A stretch of DNA of 59,462 bases from Burkholderia catarinensis (GCF_001883705.2 NZ_MDEQ02000037.1:1-59462), one strand, 5' to 3'. Shown: positions 25,793 through 36,744, counted from the stretch's first letter. Numbers and translations: made by a program. Notes: generated from the letters alone by a model not told the origin.

Positions 25793-26731
25793 GTGAATTC
25801 TGGTCATATGCAGCCACCGGGCGACGACGCGCCGGCGGGCTGCCCGTTCTCGGGCGCGCGCACCGCACAACCGGCGCAAGCGGCCCACGAAGCGCCGCAC
25901 GTGCCCGGCGATGCCGGCTGGCACAACGCGCAGCTCGATTTCTCGAAGTCGATGAGCTACGGCGATTACCTGTCGCTGAATTCGATCCTCGACGCACAGC
26001 ATCCGCTGTCGCCCGATCACAACGAGATGCTGTTCATCATCCAGCATCAGACGAGCGAGCTGTGGATGAAGCTCGCGCTGTTCGAGCTGCGCGGCGCGCT
26101 CGATGCAGTGCGCGGCGACGCGCTGCCGCCCGCGTTCAAGATGCTCGCGCGCGTGTCGCGCATCCTCGAGCAACTGGTGCAGGCGTGGAGCGTGCTGTCG
26201 ACGATGACGCCGTCCGAGTATTCGGCGATGCGGCCGTATCTCGGGCAGTCGTCGGGCTTCCAGTCGTACCAGTACCGCCAGCTCGAATTCCTGCTCGGCA
26301 ACAAGAACGTGCAGATGCTGCAGCCGCACGCGCACCGGCCCGACATCCTCGAACAGGTGCGCGCGACGCTCGAGGCGCCATCGTTCTACGACGAGGTCGT
26401 CCGCCTGCTCGCACGACGCGGTTTCCCGATCGCGCCGGCGCGGCTCGAGCGCGACTGGACGCAGCCGACGCTGCATGACGAAACGGTCGAGGCCGCCTGG
26501 CTCGAGGTGTACCGTCACCCGCAGCAGCACTGGGAGCTCTACGAGATGGCCGAGGAACTCGTCGATCTCGAGGACGCGTTCCGCCAGTGGCGCTTCCGTC
26601 ACGTGACGACCGTCGAGCGCATCATCGGCTTCAAGCAGGGCACGGGCGGCACGAGCGGCGCGCCGTATCTGCGCAAGATGCTCGACGTCGTGCTGTTCCC
26701 CGAGCTCTGGCACGTGCGCACCACGCTGTAA
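25793..26731 (+). CDS. kynA: Tryptophan 2,3-dioxygenase
   Basis: A 312-residue heme enzyme that opens tryptophan to N-formylkynurenine, the first step of the pathway. The GTG start is preferred because GGAG lies six bases upstream; an ATG at 25808 is less well placed. The core shows MLFIIQHQTSELWMKL, SGFQSYQYRQLEFLLGNK, the axial-histidine region FRHVTTVERIIGFKQGTGG and the C-terminal SGAPYLRKML. The first 40 residues are a non-conserved extension containing a CPF motif (Cys17-Pro18). With kynB and kynU it yields anthranilate from tryptophan. Confidence 0.97.
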   Translation: MNSGHMQPPGDDAPAGCPFSGARTAQPAQAAHEAPHVPGDAGWHNAQLDFSKSMSYGDYLSLNSILDAQHPLSPDHNEMLFIIQHQTSELWMKLALFELRGALDAVRGDALPPAFKMLARVSRILEQLVQAWSVLSTMTPSEYSAMRPYLGQSSGFQSYQYRQLEFLLGNKNVQMLQPHAHRPDILEQVRATLEAPSFYDEVVRLLARRGFPIAPARLERDWTQPTLHDETVEAAWLEVYRHPQQHWELYEMAEELVDLEDAFRQWRFRHVTTVERIIGFKQGTGGTSGAPYLRKMLDVVLFPELWHVRTTL

Positions 26732-26753
26732 CGCGTGCCGTGCCCGCACGCCG

Positions 26754-28151
26754 TCACGGCGACGTGCGGGCCAGCTCCTCCCCTTCGCGCGGCTGCACCG
26801 CCGCGCGCGACAGTCGCGGGATATGCCGCCGCACGACGAGCAGCGCGACGCAGACCACGCCCATCGCAATCGCCAGCATCGTCAAATAGGCCGTCGCGCC
26901 GCCCGTGGTGATCACAACCGCGCCCGCGAACGCGCTGAGGATCGCGCCGAGCCGGCCGAACGCGAGCGCGCTCGCGGTACCCGTCGCGCGCACGGCCGTC
27001 GGGTAGATGTACGCACACAGCGCATACATCGTCGACTGCACCGCGTTGACGAACAGCCCGTGCATGCCGAGCCCGACGATCAGCCAGCCCGTGTGCCGGC
27101 TCGCATCGACGCCCGTCAGCCACACCGCGCTCGCCACGCCGCCGATGCTGCACAGCGCGAGCGGCCAGCGCGACCCCGCATGGGAGATCGCCCACGCGCA
27201 CAGCAGCGCGCCGATCACGCCGCCGAGGTTGTATGCGGTGAGCCCCGCCCCCGCGACCGACACGCTCAGCCCGCTTGCGGCCAGCATCGTCGGCAGCCAG
27301 CTGAACGCCGCATACACGGCGAGCAGACACATGAAGAACGCGCACCACAGTGCGATCGTGTCGCGCGCCTGGCCGCTCGCGAACAGCGCGCCGAAGCCGC
27401 CGCGGCCGCCGGGCGCGCGCGCATCCTTCGTATCGGTGAACACCGTACCCGGCGCGACCGGCCGCTGCATCCGCGCGAGCAGCGCGCCGAGCTCCGGCCA
27501 GCGCGCGGGGCGTCGCACGAGATAGCGCGGCGATTCGGGCAGCGCGCGCACGAGCACGAAGCCGAGCACGAGCGGCAGCGCGCCGCCCGCGAAGAACAGC
27601 CCGCGCCAGCCGTAGCGCGGCAGCACCTCGTGCGCGAACAGGCCGGCCAGCATCCCGCCGAGCGGCACGCAGACGATCGTCGCGGTCACCATCATCGTGC
27701 GGCGCCGCGCGGGCGTGTATTCGGCCGTCATCGTCGTGGCCGTCGGCAACGCGCCGCCGATCCCGAGCCCCGCGCAGAAGCGCAGCACCGCGATCGCCGT
27801 GACGTCGGGCGCGAAGCCGATCGCGCAGGTCGCGACGCCGAACAGGAACACGCTGCCGATCACGGCCTGGCGGCGGCCGAAGCGGTCCGCGACGATCCCC
27901 GCGCACGCGCTGCCGATGCCCATCCCGATCAGCCCGGCCGCGACAGCCGGCGCGAACGCGCCGCGCGTGATGCCCCATTCGCGGATCAACACGGGAATCG
28001 CGAAACCGATCAGCTGGCCGTCGAAGCCGTCGAGCACGATCGCGAGCGCGGCGAGCAGCACCACGCAGCGCTGCATCGTCGTGAACGGCCCGTCGTCGAG
28101 CGTCGTGCCGATGTCGACCGACGGCGGCTGCAATCCGTCGCGCGTGCTCAT
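26754..28151 (-). CDS. MFS transporter, aromatic acid:H+ symporter type
   Basis: A 465-residue inner-membrane protein with twelve predicted helices. LDGFDGQLIGFAIPVLIREW in helix 1 and ADRFGRRQAVIG between helices 2 and 3 are AAHS-family signatures (PcaK/BenK/MhpT); the DGFD aspartate is known to matter in PcaK. GGGAGG-like GGGAGG in the leader is replaced here by GGGAGG-type purine-rich GGGAGG, four bases before ATG, so the start is well supported. It is the last gene of the decarboxylase cluster, 260 bases after the panE-like gene. Likely cargo is a benzoate or phenylglyoxylate-like acid, by context only. Confidence 0.87.
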   Translation of the reverse strand: MSTRDGLQPPSVDIGTTLDDGPFTTMQRCVVLLAALAIVLDGFDGQLIGFAIPVLIREWGITRGAFAPAVAAGLIGMGIGSACAGIVADRFGRRQAVIGSVFLFGVATCAIGFAPDVTAIAVLRFCAGLGIGGALPTATTMTAEYTPARRRTMMVTATIVCVPLGGMLAGLFAHEVLPRYGWRGLFFAGGALPLVLGFVLVRALPESPRYLVRRPARWPELGALLARMQRPVAPGTVFTDTKDARAPGGRGGFGALFASGQARDTIALWCAFFMCLLAVYAAFSWLPTMLAASGLSVSVAGAGLTAYNLGGVIGALLCAWAISHAGSRWPLALCSIGGVASAVWLTGVDASRHTGWLIVGLGMHGLFVNAVQSTMYALCAYIYPTAVRATGTASALAFGRLGAILSAFAGAVVITTGGATAYLTMLAIAMGVVCVALLVVRRHIPRLSRAAVQPREGEELARTSP

Positions 28152-28411
28152 GCGACCTCCCGGGCACCGCGCGCCGGCGGCAACGTGCGCGAGCGGCGCG
28201 CGACAAGACAACGGCTTTCGATGGCTTTCATGGCGTCTCCAGTGGTCCGGGCTTGCGCATCGGCGCGTTGCCCGGATCTCGTGCTGCGCGGTCGGCCGGC
28301 GTCCACGCTTCGGCGCCGGCATCTTGTCCAACCCGTCTCGATCCGGCGCGATCGCCCGCGTGCGGCGCGCTCGTGTCGTTGTGCGGCGCAAGCCGGCCGC
28401 CGGCCTGATGC

Positions 28412-29356
28412 TCAGTTCATCCGCGCGTCGATCAGCCGCACCAGCGCGAGCAGCGTCTCGGCATGCGGCACCGCGACGCCCGCTTCGCGCGCGGCCGCGA
28501 CGACCTTGCCGTTGATCGCGTCGATTTCCGTGCGGCGGCCCGCGAGCACGTCCTGCAGCATCGACGGGCGATGGCCGCGATGCTCGCCGATTGCATGTTC
28601 GACATTGCGCGCGATGCGTTCGCCGTCGACCGCGATGCCCTTCGCGCGGGCGACGGCGGCCGTCTCGGCCGCGATCGCCCGCGCGAGCCGCGGCCCGTCG
28701 TGATGGTTGCCGAGCTGGTCGACCGTGCAGCCCGTCGCCGCGCACAGCGTGTTGAGCGCCGCGTTGAACGCGACCTTCTCCCAGATCGCGGCCCAGACGT
28801 CGGCATCGAGCGTGCATGCGAGCCCCGCGCGCGACAACGCATCGGCCACGGCCGCCGCGAACGGGCGTGCCGCGCCGTCGGCCGTCATCATGCGGATCGT
28901 GCCCGCGCCGTGCGAGCGCACGTGCGCGGGCCCTGCCGCATCGGCCGGCCACGTCGTCACGCCGACCAGGATGCGTTCGAGCGGCACGAACGCATTCAGC
29001 GTCTCGACGTTGCCGAGCCCGTTCTGCAGCGTCAGTACGTGCGTGTTCGGCGTCAGCAGCGCACGCACGCCGTCGAGCGCGGTACGTGTGTGCAGCGACT
29101 TCGTGAAAACGATCAGCAGGTCGAACGGTGTGCCGGGCGATGCGGCCGCGGCCGCATTCGCCACCTCCGGCCGCACGGCCTGCAATGCGCGGATGCGCCG
29201 TTCGCCGCGCCCGTCGTCGATGCGCAGCCCGTCGCGGCGGATCGCATCGAGATGCGCGTCGTTGACATCGATCAGCGTGACGGCTTCGCCGCTTTCGGCC
29301 AGCAGCCCGCCGAACAGCGAGCCCATCGCCCCCGCGCCCAGAATCGCGATCCTCAT
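28412..29356 (-). CDS. 2-dehydropantoate 2-reductase-like (PanE/ApbA)
   Basis: A 314-residue NADP-dependent reductase. The Rossmann loop ILGAGAMGSLFGGLLAESG opens the protein. LTLQNGLGNVETL and the catalytic-lysine region WEKVAFNAALNTLCA follow, then the C-terminal domain with SMLQDVLAGRRTEIDAINGKVV, where the Glu of the family is kept. Classical PanE makes pantoate for CoA. Here the gene sits 14 bases after an aldehyde dehydrogenase in a 2-oxo-acid decarboxylase cluster, so it may reduce another branched or aromatic 2-oxo acid. The domain call is secure, the substrate is not. Confidence 0.85.
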   Translation of the reverse strand: MRIAILGAGAMGSLFGGLLAESGEAVTLIDVNDAHLDAIRRDGLRIDDGRGERRIRALQAVRPEVANAAAAASPGTPFDLLIVFTKSLHTRTALDGVRALLTPNTHVLTLQNGLGNVETLNAFVPLERILVGVTTWPADAAGPAHVRSHGAGTIRMMTADGAARPFAAAVADALSRAGLACTLDADVWAAIWEKVAFNAALNTLCAATGCTVDQLGNHHDGPRLARAIAAETAAVARAKGIAVDGERIARNVEHAIGEHRGHRPSMLQDVLAGRRTEIDAINGKVVAAAREAGVAVPHAETLLALVRLIDARMN

Positions 29357-29370
29357 CGTCGGTGGCCTCG

Positions 29371-30822
29371 TCAGAACGGATAGTGGCGCGGCGTGGTCTG
29401 CACGGTGATCCAGCGCAGGTCCGTGAACGCCGCGATGCCGGCCTTGCCGCCGAAGTGGCCGAAGCCGCTGTCCTTCACGCCGCCGAACGGCATCTGCGCC
29501 TCGTCGTGCACGGTCGGGCCGTTCACGTGACAGATGCCCGATTCGATGCGTGCCGCGACGCGCATCGCACGCGCGACATCGCGGCTGAACACGGCCGACG
29601 ACAGCCCGAACGCGTTGTCGTTCGCGCAGCGGATCGCGGCGTCCTCGCCGTCGACCCGCACGATCCCCTTCACCGGGCCGAACGATTCCTCGGCGTAGAC
29701 GCGCATCGCCGGCGTCACGCGATCGAGCAGCGTGGCCGGGAACAGCGTGCTGTCGGCCTTGCCGCCGCACAGCAGCGTCGCGCCGTGCGCGAGCGCGTCG
29801 TCGATCAGCGTGTTGCAGCGCTCGACGGCCTTCAGGTCGATCAGCGAGCCGAGCACGACGGGCCCGCTGCGCGGGTCGCCGAGCGGCAGCGACGCGGCCT
29901 TGCCGGCGAGCTTCGCGACGAATGCATCGGCGATCGATGCGTCGACGATGATCCGTTCGGTCGACATGCAGATCTGCCCGGAATTCGCGAACGCGCCGAA
30001 TGCGGCCGCCGCGACCGCCGCGTCGATATCGGCATCGTCGAGCACGACGAACGGCGCCTTGCCGCCGAGTTCCAGCACCGACGGCTTCAGGTGGCGCGCG
30101 CACGCTTCGGCGACGATCCGGCCGACGCGCGTCGAGCCCGTGAAATTCACGCGGCGCACGGCCGGATGCGCGATCAATGCGTCGACGACGGCGCCGGCGT
30201 CTTCAGGCGCGTTCGTCACGAAATTGACGACGCCCGGCGGCAGCCCGGCCTCCTGCAACGCCTCGACGATCAGCCCGTGCGTGACGGGACACAGCTCCGA
30301 GCCCTTCAGCACGACCGTGTTGCCGCACGCGAGCGGCAGCGCGAGCGCGCGCGTCGCGAGGATCACCGGCGCATTCCACGGCGCGATGCCGAGCACGACG
30401 CCGGCCGGCTGCCGCACGCCCATCGCGAGCGAGCCCGGCACGTCGGACGGGATCAGCTCGCCGCCGACCTGCGTGGTCAGCGACGCGGCCTCGACGAGCC
30501 CGCTCGCGGCAAGGTGCACGTTGAAGCCGGCCCACAGCGCGGACGCACCCGTCTCGGCCGCCATCGCGGCGACGAACTGCTCATGCTTCGCTTCGAGCGC
30601 GGCGGCCGCCTTCAGCAGCAATGCGCGACGCGCGCCGGGGCCGAGCGCGGCCCATTCGGGAAACGCCCGGGCGGCCGCGTCGGCTGCCGCGCGCGCATCG
30701 TCGACGGTGCACGCGGGCGCTTCGGACGCGATTTCGCCGTCGAGCGGATTGCGGCGCACGAAGGTCGCGCCGCGGGACGAATGGCGGCGTTCGCCGCCGA
30801 TCAGCATCGCTACGGTCTGCAT
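29371..30822 (-). CDS. NAD(P)-dependent aldehyde dehydrogenase
   Basis: A 483-residue ALDH-superfamily enzyme. The general-base glutamate is in VLELGGKAPFVVLDDAD, the nucleophile cysteine in NSGQICMSTERI, and the cofactor loop in VNFTGSTRVGRIVAE. APWNAPVILATRALALPLACGNTVVLK is the family hallmark (here as landmarks). It resembles salicylaldehyde, vanillin and benzaldehyde dehydrogenases. It follows the benzoylformate-decarboxylase-like gene by 29 bases and would oxidise the aldehyde that enzyme makes. Confidence 0.9.
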   Translation of the reverse strand: MQTVAMLIGGERRHSSRGATFVRRNPLDGEIASEAPACTVDDARAAADAAARAFPEWAALGPGARRALLLKAAAALEAKHEQFVAAMAAETGASALWAGFNVHLAASGLVEAASLTTQVGGELIPSDVPGSLAMGVRQPAGVVLGIAPWNAPVILATRALALPLACGNTVVLKGSELCPVTHGLIVEALQEAGLPPGVVNFVTNAPEDAGAVVDALIAHPAVRRVNFTGSTRVGRIVAEACARHLKPSVLELGGKAPFVVLDDADIDAAVAAAAFGAFANSGQICMSTERIIVDASIADAFVAKLAGKAASLPLGDPRSGPVVLGSLIDLKAVERCNTLIDDALAHGATLLCGGKADSTLFPATLLDRVTPAMRVYAEESFGPVKGIVRVDGEDAAIRCANDNAFGLSSAVFSRDVARAMRVAARIESGICHVNGPTVHDEAQMPFGGVKDSGFGHFGGKAGIAAFTDLRWITVQTTPRHYPF

Positions 30823-30851
30823 GGAATCTCCGGAAAGACGCGCGCTGCGCG

Positions 30852-32459
30852 TCAGGCAATCTCGACTTCGACGACGACCGGCGTCGCGGCGCGCAGCGCG
30901 TCGGCCAGCGTGCCGCGCAGGTGTGCGGCATCGGTGACGCGCACGCCGCGGCAGCCCATCCCTTCGGCGAGCGCGACGAAATCCAGGTCGGGCAGATCGG
31001 TACCCTGCACGGGGTCGCCGGGGCCGAAGCCGAACACGGGCGCGAAATCCTGCAGCGCCGCGTAGCGCCGGTTGTTCAGGATCACGAATGTGATCGGCAG
31101 CTTCAGCTGCGCGGCGCTCCACAGCGCCTGGATCGAGTACAGGCTCGACCCGTCGCCGATCAGCCCGATCACGCGCCGGCCCGGCTGCGCGAGCGCGACG
31201 CCGACGGCGGCCGGCATCCCGTAGCCGAGCCCGCCGCTGTCCATCGTGTAGAACGTGCCGCTGCGCGTGAACGGCAGGTGCTCCTGCATCACGGGCCGCG
31301 CGCTCGGCGCTTCCTCGACGACGATGTCGTGCGCGTCGCGCACGTCGGCGAGCGTCTGCAGCGCGAACGCGACCGGCATGCGCTCGCCGGTGGCCGGCGT
31401 GTCGACGCGCGCACGCGGCGGCCGTGGCGCGGGCATCGGCCGCTCGGGCGGCGCCGGGCGCGCCAGCAGGTCGCGCGCCGCGAGCCGCAGGTTGCCGACG
31501 ACCGCGTCGCCCGACGGCGTCCACGCGGCGACGCCCGGATCGTCGACGAGCTGCACGAGCGCGGCGCCCGGCGGCACGTGCGGGCCGAAGCCCTCGATGT
31601 GATAGGTGAACGCGGGCGCGCCGAACGCGAACACGAGGTCGTGCCCGTCGAGCCGCGCGACAATCTTCTCGCGGATCGCGGGCAGGAAGCCGGCGAACAG
31701 CGGATGATCCTCGGGGAAACTGCAGCGCCCTGACATCGGCGCGACGTACACGCGCGCACGGTGCCGCTCGGCGAGCCGCACGACGTCGTCCCACGCACCC
31801 GCTCGATCGACGGCCGCGCCGACCACGAGCGCGGGACGCCGTGCGGCATCGAGCGCATCGCCGAGCCGCGCGAGCGCGTCGGGATCGGGCCGCACGACGC
31901 TGCTGACGTCGCGCCGCGGCAGCAGTTCGGCCGGCTGGTCCCAGTCGTCGACCGGGATCGACACGAACACCGGGCCGCGCGGCTCCTGCATCGCGATGCG
32001 GTACGCGCGTGCGATCGCGGCCGGCACGTCCTGCGCACGCGCGGGCTCGATGCTCCATTTCACGTACGGCTTGGGCAGCTCGGCGGCCTGCGTCGCGCCG
32101 AGGAACGGATCGAACGGCAAGATCGCGCGCGCCTGCTGGCCCGCGGTGACGATCAGCGGCGTGCGGTTCTTGAACGCGGTGAAAAGATTGCCCATCGCGT
32201 TGCCGACGCCCGCTGCCGAATGCAGGTTGACGACCGCCGCATTGCCGGTGGCCTGCGCATGGCCGTCGGCCATCCCGACCACGACGGCCTCGTGCAGGCC
32301 GAGCACGTAGCGGAGATCGGCCGGGAAGTCGCGGAACATCGGCAGCTCGGTCGAACCGGGATTGCCGAATACGCGGTCGATGCCGAACTGGCGAAGCAGG
32401 TCGATCACCGCATCGCGAACGGTAATCGATGCGGCGGATGGGGGTGGGTGGCCGGACAT
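30852..32459 (-). CDS. mdlC: Benzoylformate decarboxylase-like ThDP enzyme
   Basis: A 535-residue thiamin-diphosphate enzyme. It has the residues used by Pseudomonas putida benzoylformate decarboxylase: the serine in GNPGSTELP, the cofactor-activating glutamate in LGLHEAVVVGMADG, the first histidine in NLHSAAGVGNAMG and a second in FTYHIEGFGPH. The ThDP motif reads GLIGDGSSLYSIQALW to LNNRR. It would turn phenylglyoxylate or a similar 2-oxo acid into an aldehyde and CO2. It starts the minus-strand cluster, divergent from a LysR gene. Other 2-oxo-acid decarboxylase activity is possible. Confidence 0.85.
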   Translation of the reverse strand: MSGHPPPSAASITVRDAVIDLLRQFGIDRVFGNPGSTELPMFRDFPADLRYVLGLHEAVVVGMADGHAQATGNAAVVNLHSAAGVGNAMGNLFTAFKNRTPLIVTAGQQARAILPFDPFLGATQAAELPKPYVKWSIEPARAQDVPAAIARAYRIAMQEPRGPVFVSIPVDDWDQPAELLPRRDVSSVVRPDPDALARLGDALDAARRPALVVGAAVDRAGAWDDVVRLAERHRARVYVAPMSGRCSFPEDHPLFAGFLPAIREKIVARLDGHDLVFAFGAPAFTYHIEGFGPHVPPGAALVQLVDDPGVAAWTPSGDAVVGNLRLAARDLLARPAPPERPMPAPRPPRARVDTPATGERMPVAFALQTLADVRDAHDIVVEEAPSARPVMQEHLPFTRSGTFYTMDSGGLGYGMPAAVGVALAQPGRRVIGLIGDGSSLYSIQALWSAAQLKLPITFVILNNRRYAALQDFAPVFGFGPGDPVQGTDLPDLDFVALAEGMGCRGVRVTDAAHLRGTLADALRAATPVVVEVEIA

Positions 32460-32506
32460 GCTCGGCGCTCCTCGATGGCTTGGCGGTTTCCACAGTATCG
32501 AAGCGC

Positions 32507-32547
32507 AAGCCATTATCGGATACTGTATTTTTTGCGATAAGCCATTA
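32507..32547. promoter_or_regulatory. Repeat-rich control region between mdlC and lysR
   Basis: The 97-base divergent gap has AAGCCATTA twice in direct orientation (32507-32515 and 32539-32547, 32 bases apart). It also has an inverted repeat TTATCG (32513-32518) / CGATAA (32535-32540). The stretch is markedly AT-rich for this genome. This is the expected kind of place for LysR binding and for both promoters; the exact promoter boxes are not resolved. Confidence 0.55.
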
Positions 32548-32556
32548 CATTCCAGC

Positions 32557-33468
32557 ATGCCTTTCGACCTCCGACAATTGCGCGCCTTCACGACGATCGT
32601 CGCGTGCGGCAGCCTCGGCCGCGCGGCCGACGCGCTGCATGTGACGCAGCCGGCGCTGAGCCGGATCCTGAAGCGGCTCGAGGACCAGGTCGGCGCGCCC
32701 TTGTTCGAGCGCCACTCGAAGGGCGTGCAGCTCACGGCGTTCGGCGAAGCGCTGCTGCCGCACGCAACGCTGCTGCAGCACGAGGCCGAGCATGCGCGCG
32801 AGGAACTCGACGCGATGCGCGGGTTCGCGAAAGGCACGATCAAGGTCGGCACGGTAGGCAGCATCGCGAGCCTCGTGTTGCCGGTCGCGGTCGGCCGCGT
32901 GCTCGACCGCTGGCCGAACCTGCGCGTCGAGATCATCGAAGGCGTGTGGGACCGGCTCGCGCAAGGGCTGAACAAGCACGAGATCGATCTCGCGCTGTCC
33001 GCGCACGGGCCCGACACCGACGAGATCGTCGCGATTCCCGAGTGCCGCTGGGAAGATCGCAGCCATATCGTTGCCGCGCCGCACCATCCGCTGCGCGCGC
33101 TCGGCCGCGCACCGACGCTCGCGGATACGCTGCATGCGCGCTGGGCGATTCCGCCGCGCGGCACCGCGCCGTTCGAGCACATGCGCGCGACCTTCGACGC
33201 GCACGGGCTCGCGCTGCCCGACATCGCGGTCGAGACGCGCTCGGTCACGACGCTGAAGAGCCTCGTCGCGCACGCGGGCTTCCTGAGCTGGATGGCCGAG
33301 CCGATGTACGGCGCCGAGCAGCGCGCCGGCACGATCGACACGCTGCCCGTGCGCGAGGTCGTCGCGGTGCGCACGCTCACCGCGTTCCGGCGCCGCCACG
33401 GGATCCTGCCGGGGCCGGCCGGCAAGCTGCTCGACGAACTCGTCGCGCTGACGCGCGAAGGACGCTGA
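32557..33468 (+). CDS. LysR-family regulator of the decarboxylase cluster
   Basis: A 303-residue protein. The N-terminal winged helix-turn-helix reads DLRQLRAFTTIVACGSLGRAA then LHVTQPALSRILKRLEDQVG, followed by a periplasmic-binding-like effector domain from about residue 90. It is divergent from mdlC with a 97-base shared control region, the classic layout of a LysR activator and its target. The effector is unknown; a 2-oxo acid or aromatic acid fits the neighbours. Confidence 0.92.
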   Translation: MPFDLRQLRAFTTIVACGSLGRAADALHVTQPALSRILKRLEDQVGAPLFERHSKGVQLTAFGEALLPHATLLQHEAEHAREELDAMRGFAKGTIKVGTVGSIASLVLPVAVGRVLDRWPNLRVEIIEGVWDRLAQGLNKHEIDLALSAHGPDTDEIVAIPECRWEDRSHIVAAPHHPLRALGRAPTLADTLHARWAIPPRGTAPFEHMRATFDAHGLALPDIAVETRSVTTLKSLVAHAGFLSWMAEPMYGAEQRAGTIDTLPVREVVAVRTLTAFRRRHGILPGPAGKLLDELVALTREGR

Positions 33469-33564
33469 CGCCGCGCCCTTCCGTCCCCCCGCTCCCGCCC
33501 GGCCCGCGCGCCGCCGCAGCGCACCATCGAAATGCCGTTTCCCCGCCTTGACTTTCGTTCGCCC

Positions 33565-33607
33565 GAATACGATCATTCGCTCACACAAAGAGCAAATGAT
33601 CGTATTC
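33565..33607. promoter_or_regulatory. Palindromic operator upstream of dalD
   Basis: Perfect 13-base inverted repeat GAATACGATCATT / AATGATCGTATTC with a 17-base spacer, ending 34 bases before the dalD start. Positions 33565-33602 match the element at 49553-49590 (opposite strand) in 31 of 38 bases, including most of the spacer (AGAGCAA). It probably binds the SorC-type regulator encoded downstream; that link is inference. Confidence 0.72.
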
Positions 33608-33641
33608 AACAGGAAAGACAGGCACGAACAGGAGACACCGG

Positions 33642-35036
33642 ATGAGCGAATCGCCCTCCGCCCGCGCGCCCGTGCTGCTGCACATCGGCGCGGGCTCGTT
33701 TCACCGCGCGCATCAGGCGTGGTATCTGCATCGCGTGAACGCGGCCGTGCCGGCGGACGTTCGCTGGTCGCTGACCGTCGGCAACATCCGCGACGACATG
33801 CGCGCGACGATGGACGCGCTCGCCGCGCAGCACGGCGAATACACACTCGAAACCGTCACGCCGCAAGGCGAGCGCGCGTACGAGACGATCCGCGCGATCA
33901 CGCGCGTGCTGCCGTGGTCGATCGACCTCGCCGCATTGATCGACGCGGGCGCCGATCCGGCCTGCCGGATCGTGTCGTTCACCGTCACCGAAGGCGGCTA
34001 CTACCTCGACGAACACAACCGGCTCGACGTCGCGAACGCCGATCTGGCGGCCGATCTGCAGGGCGCGCGCACGACGCTGTACGGCGCGCTCGCGGCGCTG
34101 CTCGCCGAACGCATGACGCGCGGCGCGGGCCCGCTCACGCTGCAGAGCTGCGACAACCTGCGCAACAACGGCGCGCGCTTTCGCGCGGGGATGCGCGAAT
34201 TCCTCGAACGGCGCGGGCAGGCCGATCTGCTCGCGTGGTTCGACGCGAATGTCGCCACGCCGAGCGCGATGGTCGACCGCATCACGCCGCGCCCAACCGC
34301 CGACGTGCGCGAACGCGTGCTCGCGGCCACCGGCATCGACGACGCGTGCCCGGTGATGGGCGAATCGTTCATCCAGTGGGTGATCGAGGACCGCTTCGCG
34401 GCCGGCCGGCCGCGCTGGGAGCTGGCCGGCGCCGAACTCGTCGACGACGTGCACCCCTACGAGGAAGCAAAGATCCGCATCCTCAACGCGACGCACAGCT
34501 GCATCGCGTGGGCCGGCACGCTCGCGGGCCACACGTATATCCACGAAGGCACGCACGACGCGGCGATCCGCCGCTTCGCGCACGACTACGTGACGCAGGA
34601 CGTGATCCCGTGTCTCACCCCGAGCCCGCTCGATCTCGCGCGCTACCGCGACGTCGTGCTCGAACGCTTCGGCAACCCGTACGTGCTCGACACGAACCAG
34701 CGCGTCGCGGCCGACGGCTTCTCGAAGATCCCCGGCTTCATCGCGCCGACGCTGGTCGAATCGTTCGCGCGCGGCGCGGCGCCGGTCGCCACCGCCGTGC
34801 TGCCCGCGCTGTTCCTGCGCTTTCTCGAACGCTGGGCACGCGGCGCGCTGCCGTACGCGTACCAGGACGGCGTGATGGACGAAGCCTCCGCGCGCGCGAT
34901 CGTCGACGCCGACGACCCGGTCGTCGCGCTGTGCGCGAGCCGCCCGCTGTGGGGCTCGCTCGCCGGCAACGCGGCGCTGTTCGAGGCGCTGCGCGCCGGG
35001 CTCGCGCGGGTCGACGCATGGCTCGCGGCGCGCTGA
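33642..35036 (+). CDS. dalD: D-arabinitol 4-dehydrogenase (long-chain polyol dehydrogenase)
   Basis: A 464-residue NAD-dependent enzyme of the mannitol dehydrogenase family. It would oxidise D-arabinitol to D-xylulose. HIGAGSFHRAHQAWYLH is the N-terminal cofactor motif, TVTEGGYYLD the next signature, and EAKIRILNATHSCIAW carries the catalytic Lys, Asn and His. Length fits DalD (about 455-465) better than MtlK-type mannitol dehydrogenase (about 490). A CAGGAGAC ribosome site precedes ATG. The xylulokinase gene directly downstream supports the arabinitol route; activity on mannitol is also possible. Confidence 0.88.
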   Translation: MSESPSARAPVLLHIGAGSFHRAHQAWYLHRVNAAVPADVRWSLTVGNIRDDMRATMDALAAQHGEYTLETVTPQGERAYETIRAITRVLPWSIDLAALIDAGADPACRIVSFTVTEGGYYLDEHNRLDVANADLAADLQGARTTLYGALAALLAERMTRGAGPLTLQSCDNLRNNGARFRAGMREFLERRGQADLLAWFDANVATPSAMVDRITPRPTADVRERVLAATGIDDACPVMGESFIQWVIEDRFAAGRPRWELAGAELVDDVHPYEEAKIRILNATHSCIAWAGTLAGHTYIHEGTHDAAIRRFAHDYVTQDVIPCLTPSPLDLARYRDVVLERFGNPYVLDTNQRVAADGFSKIPGFIAPTLVESFARGAAPVATAVLPALFLRFLERWARGALPYAYQDGVMDEASARAIVDADDPVVALCASRPLWGSLAGNAALFEALRAGLARVDAWLAAR

Positions 35037-35141
35037 CGCGCGAATGCCGGCGCCCGGCCGCGACAGCCGGGTGAACCCGCTTGGCACATGCCATCCGGCA
35101 CGGCTAAAGTAGCGGCTCCTCTCTGACGGAACGGATCGCTC

Positions 35142-36623
<1,482 letters not shown>

Positions 36624-36744
36624 GCGCCGCGGTCGCGCGCCCCGGCCGTCGGCCGCGCGCGCGACATGCGGTACAGTGGATGCCGTCATGCGGGCCGCCG
36701 GCCGGCCCGCGGAGCGGCCCCCAGATCCGAACCGAATCGCTATC

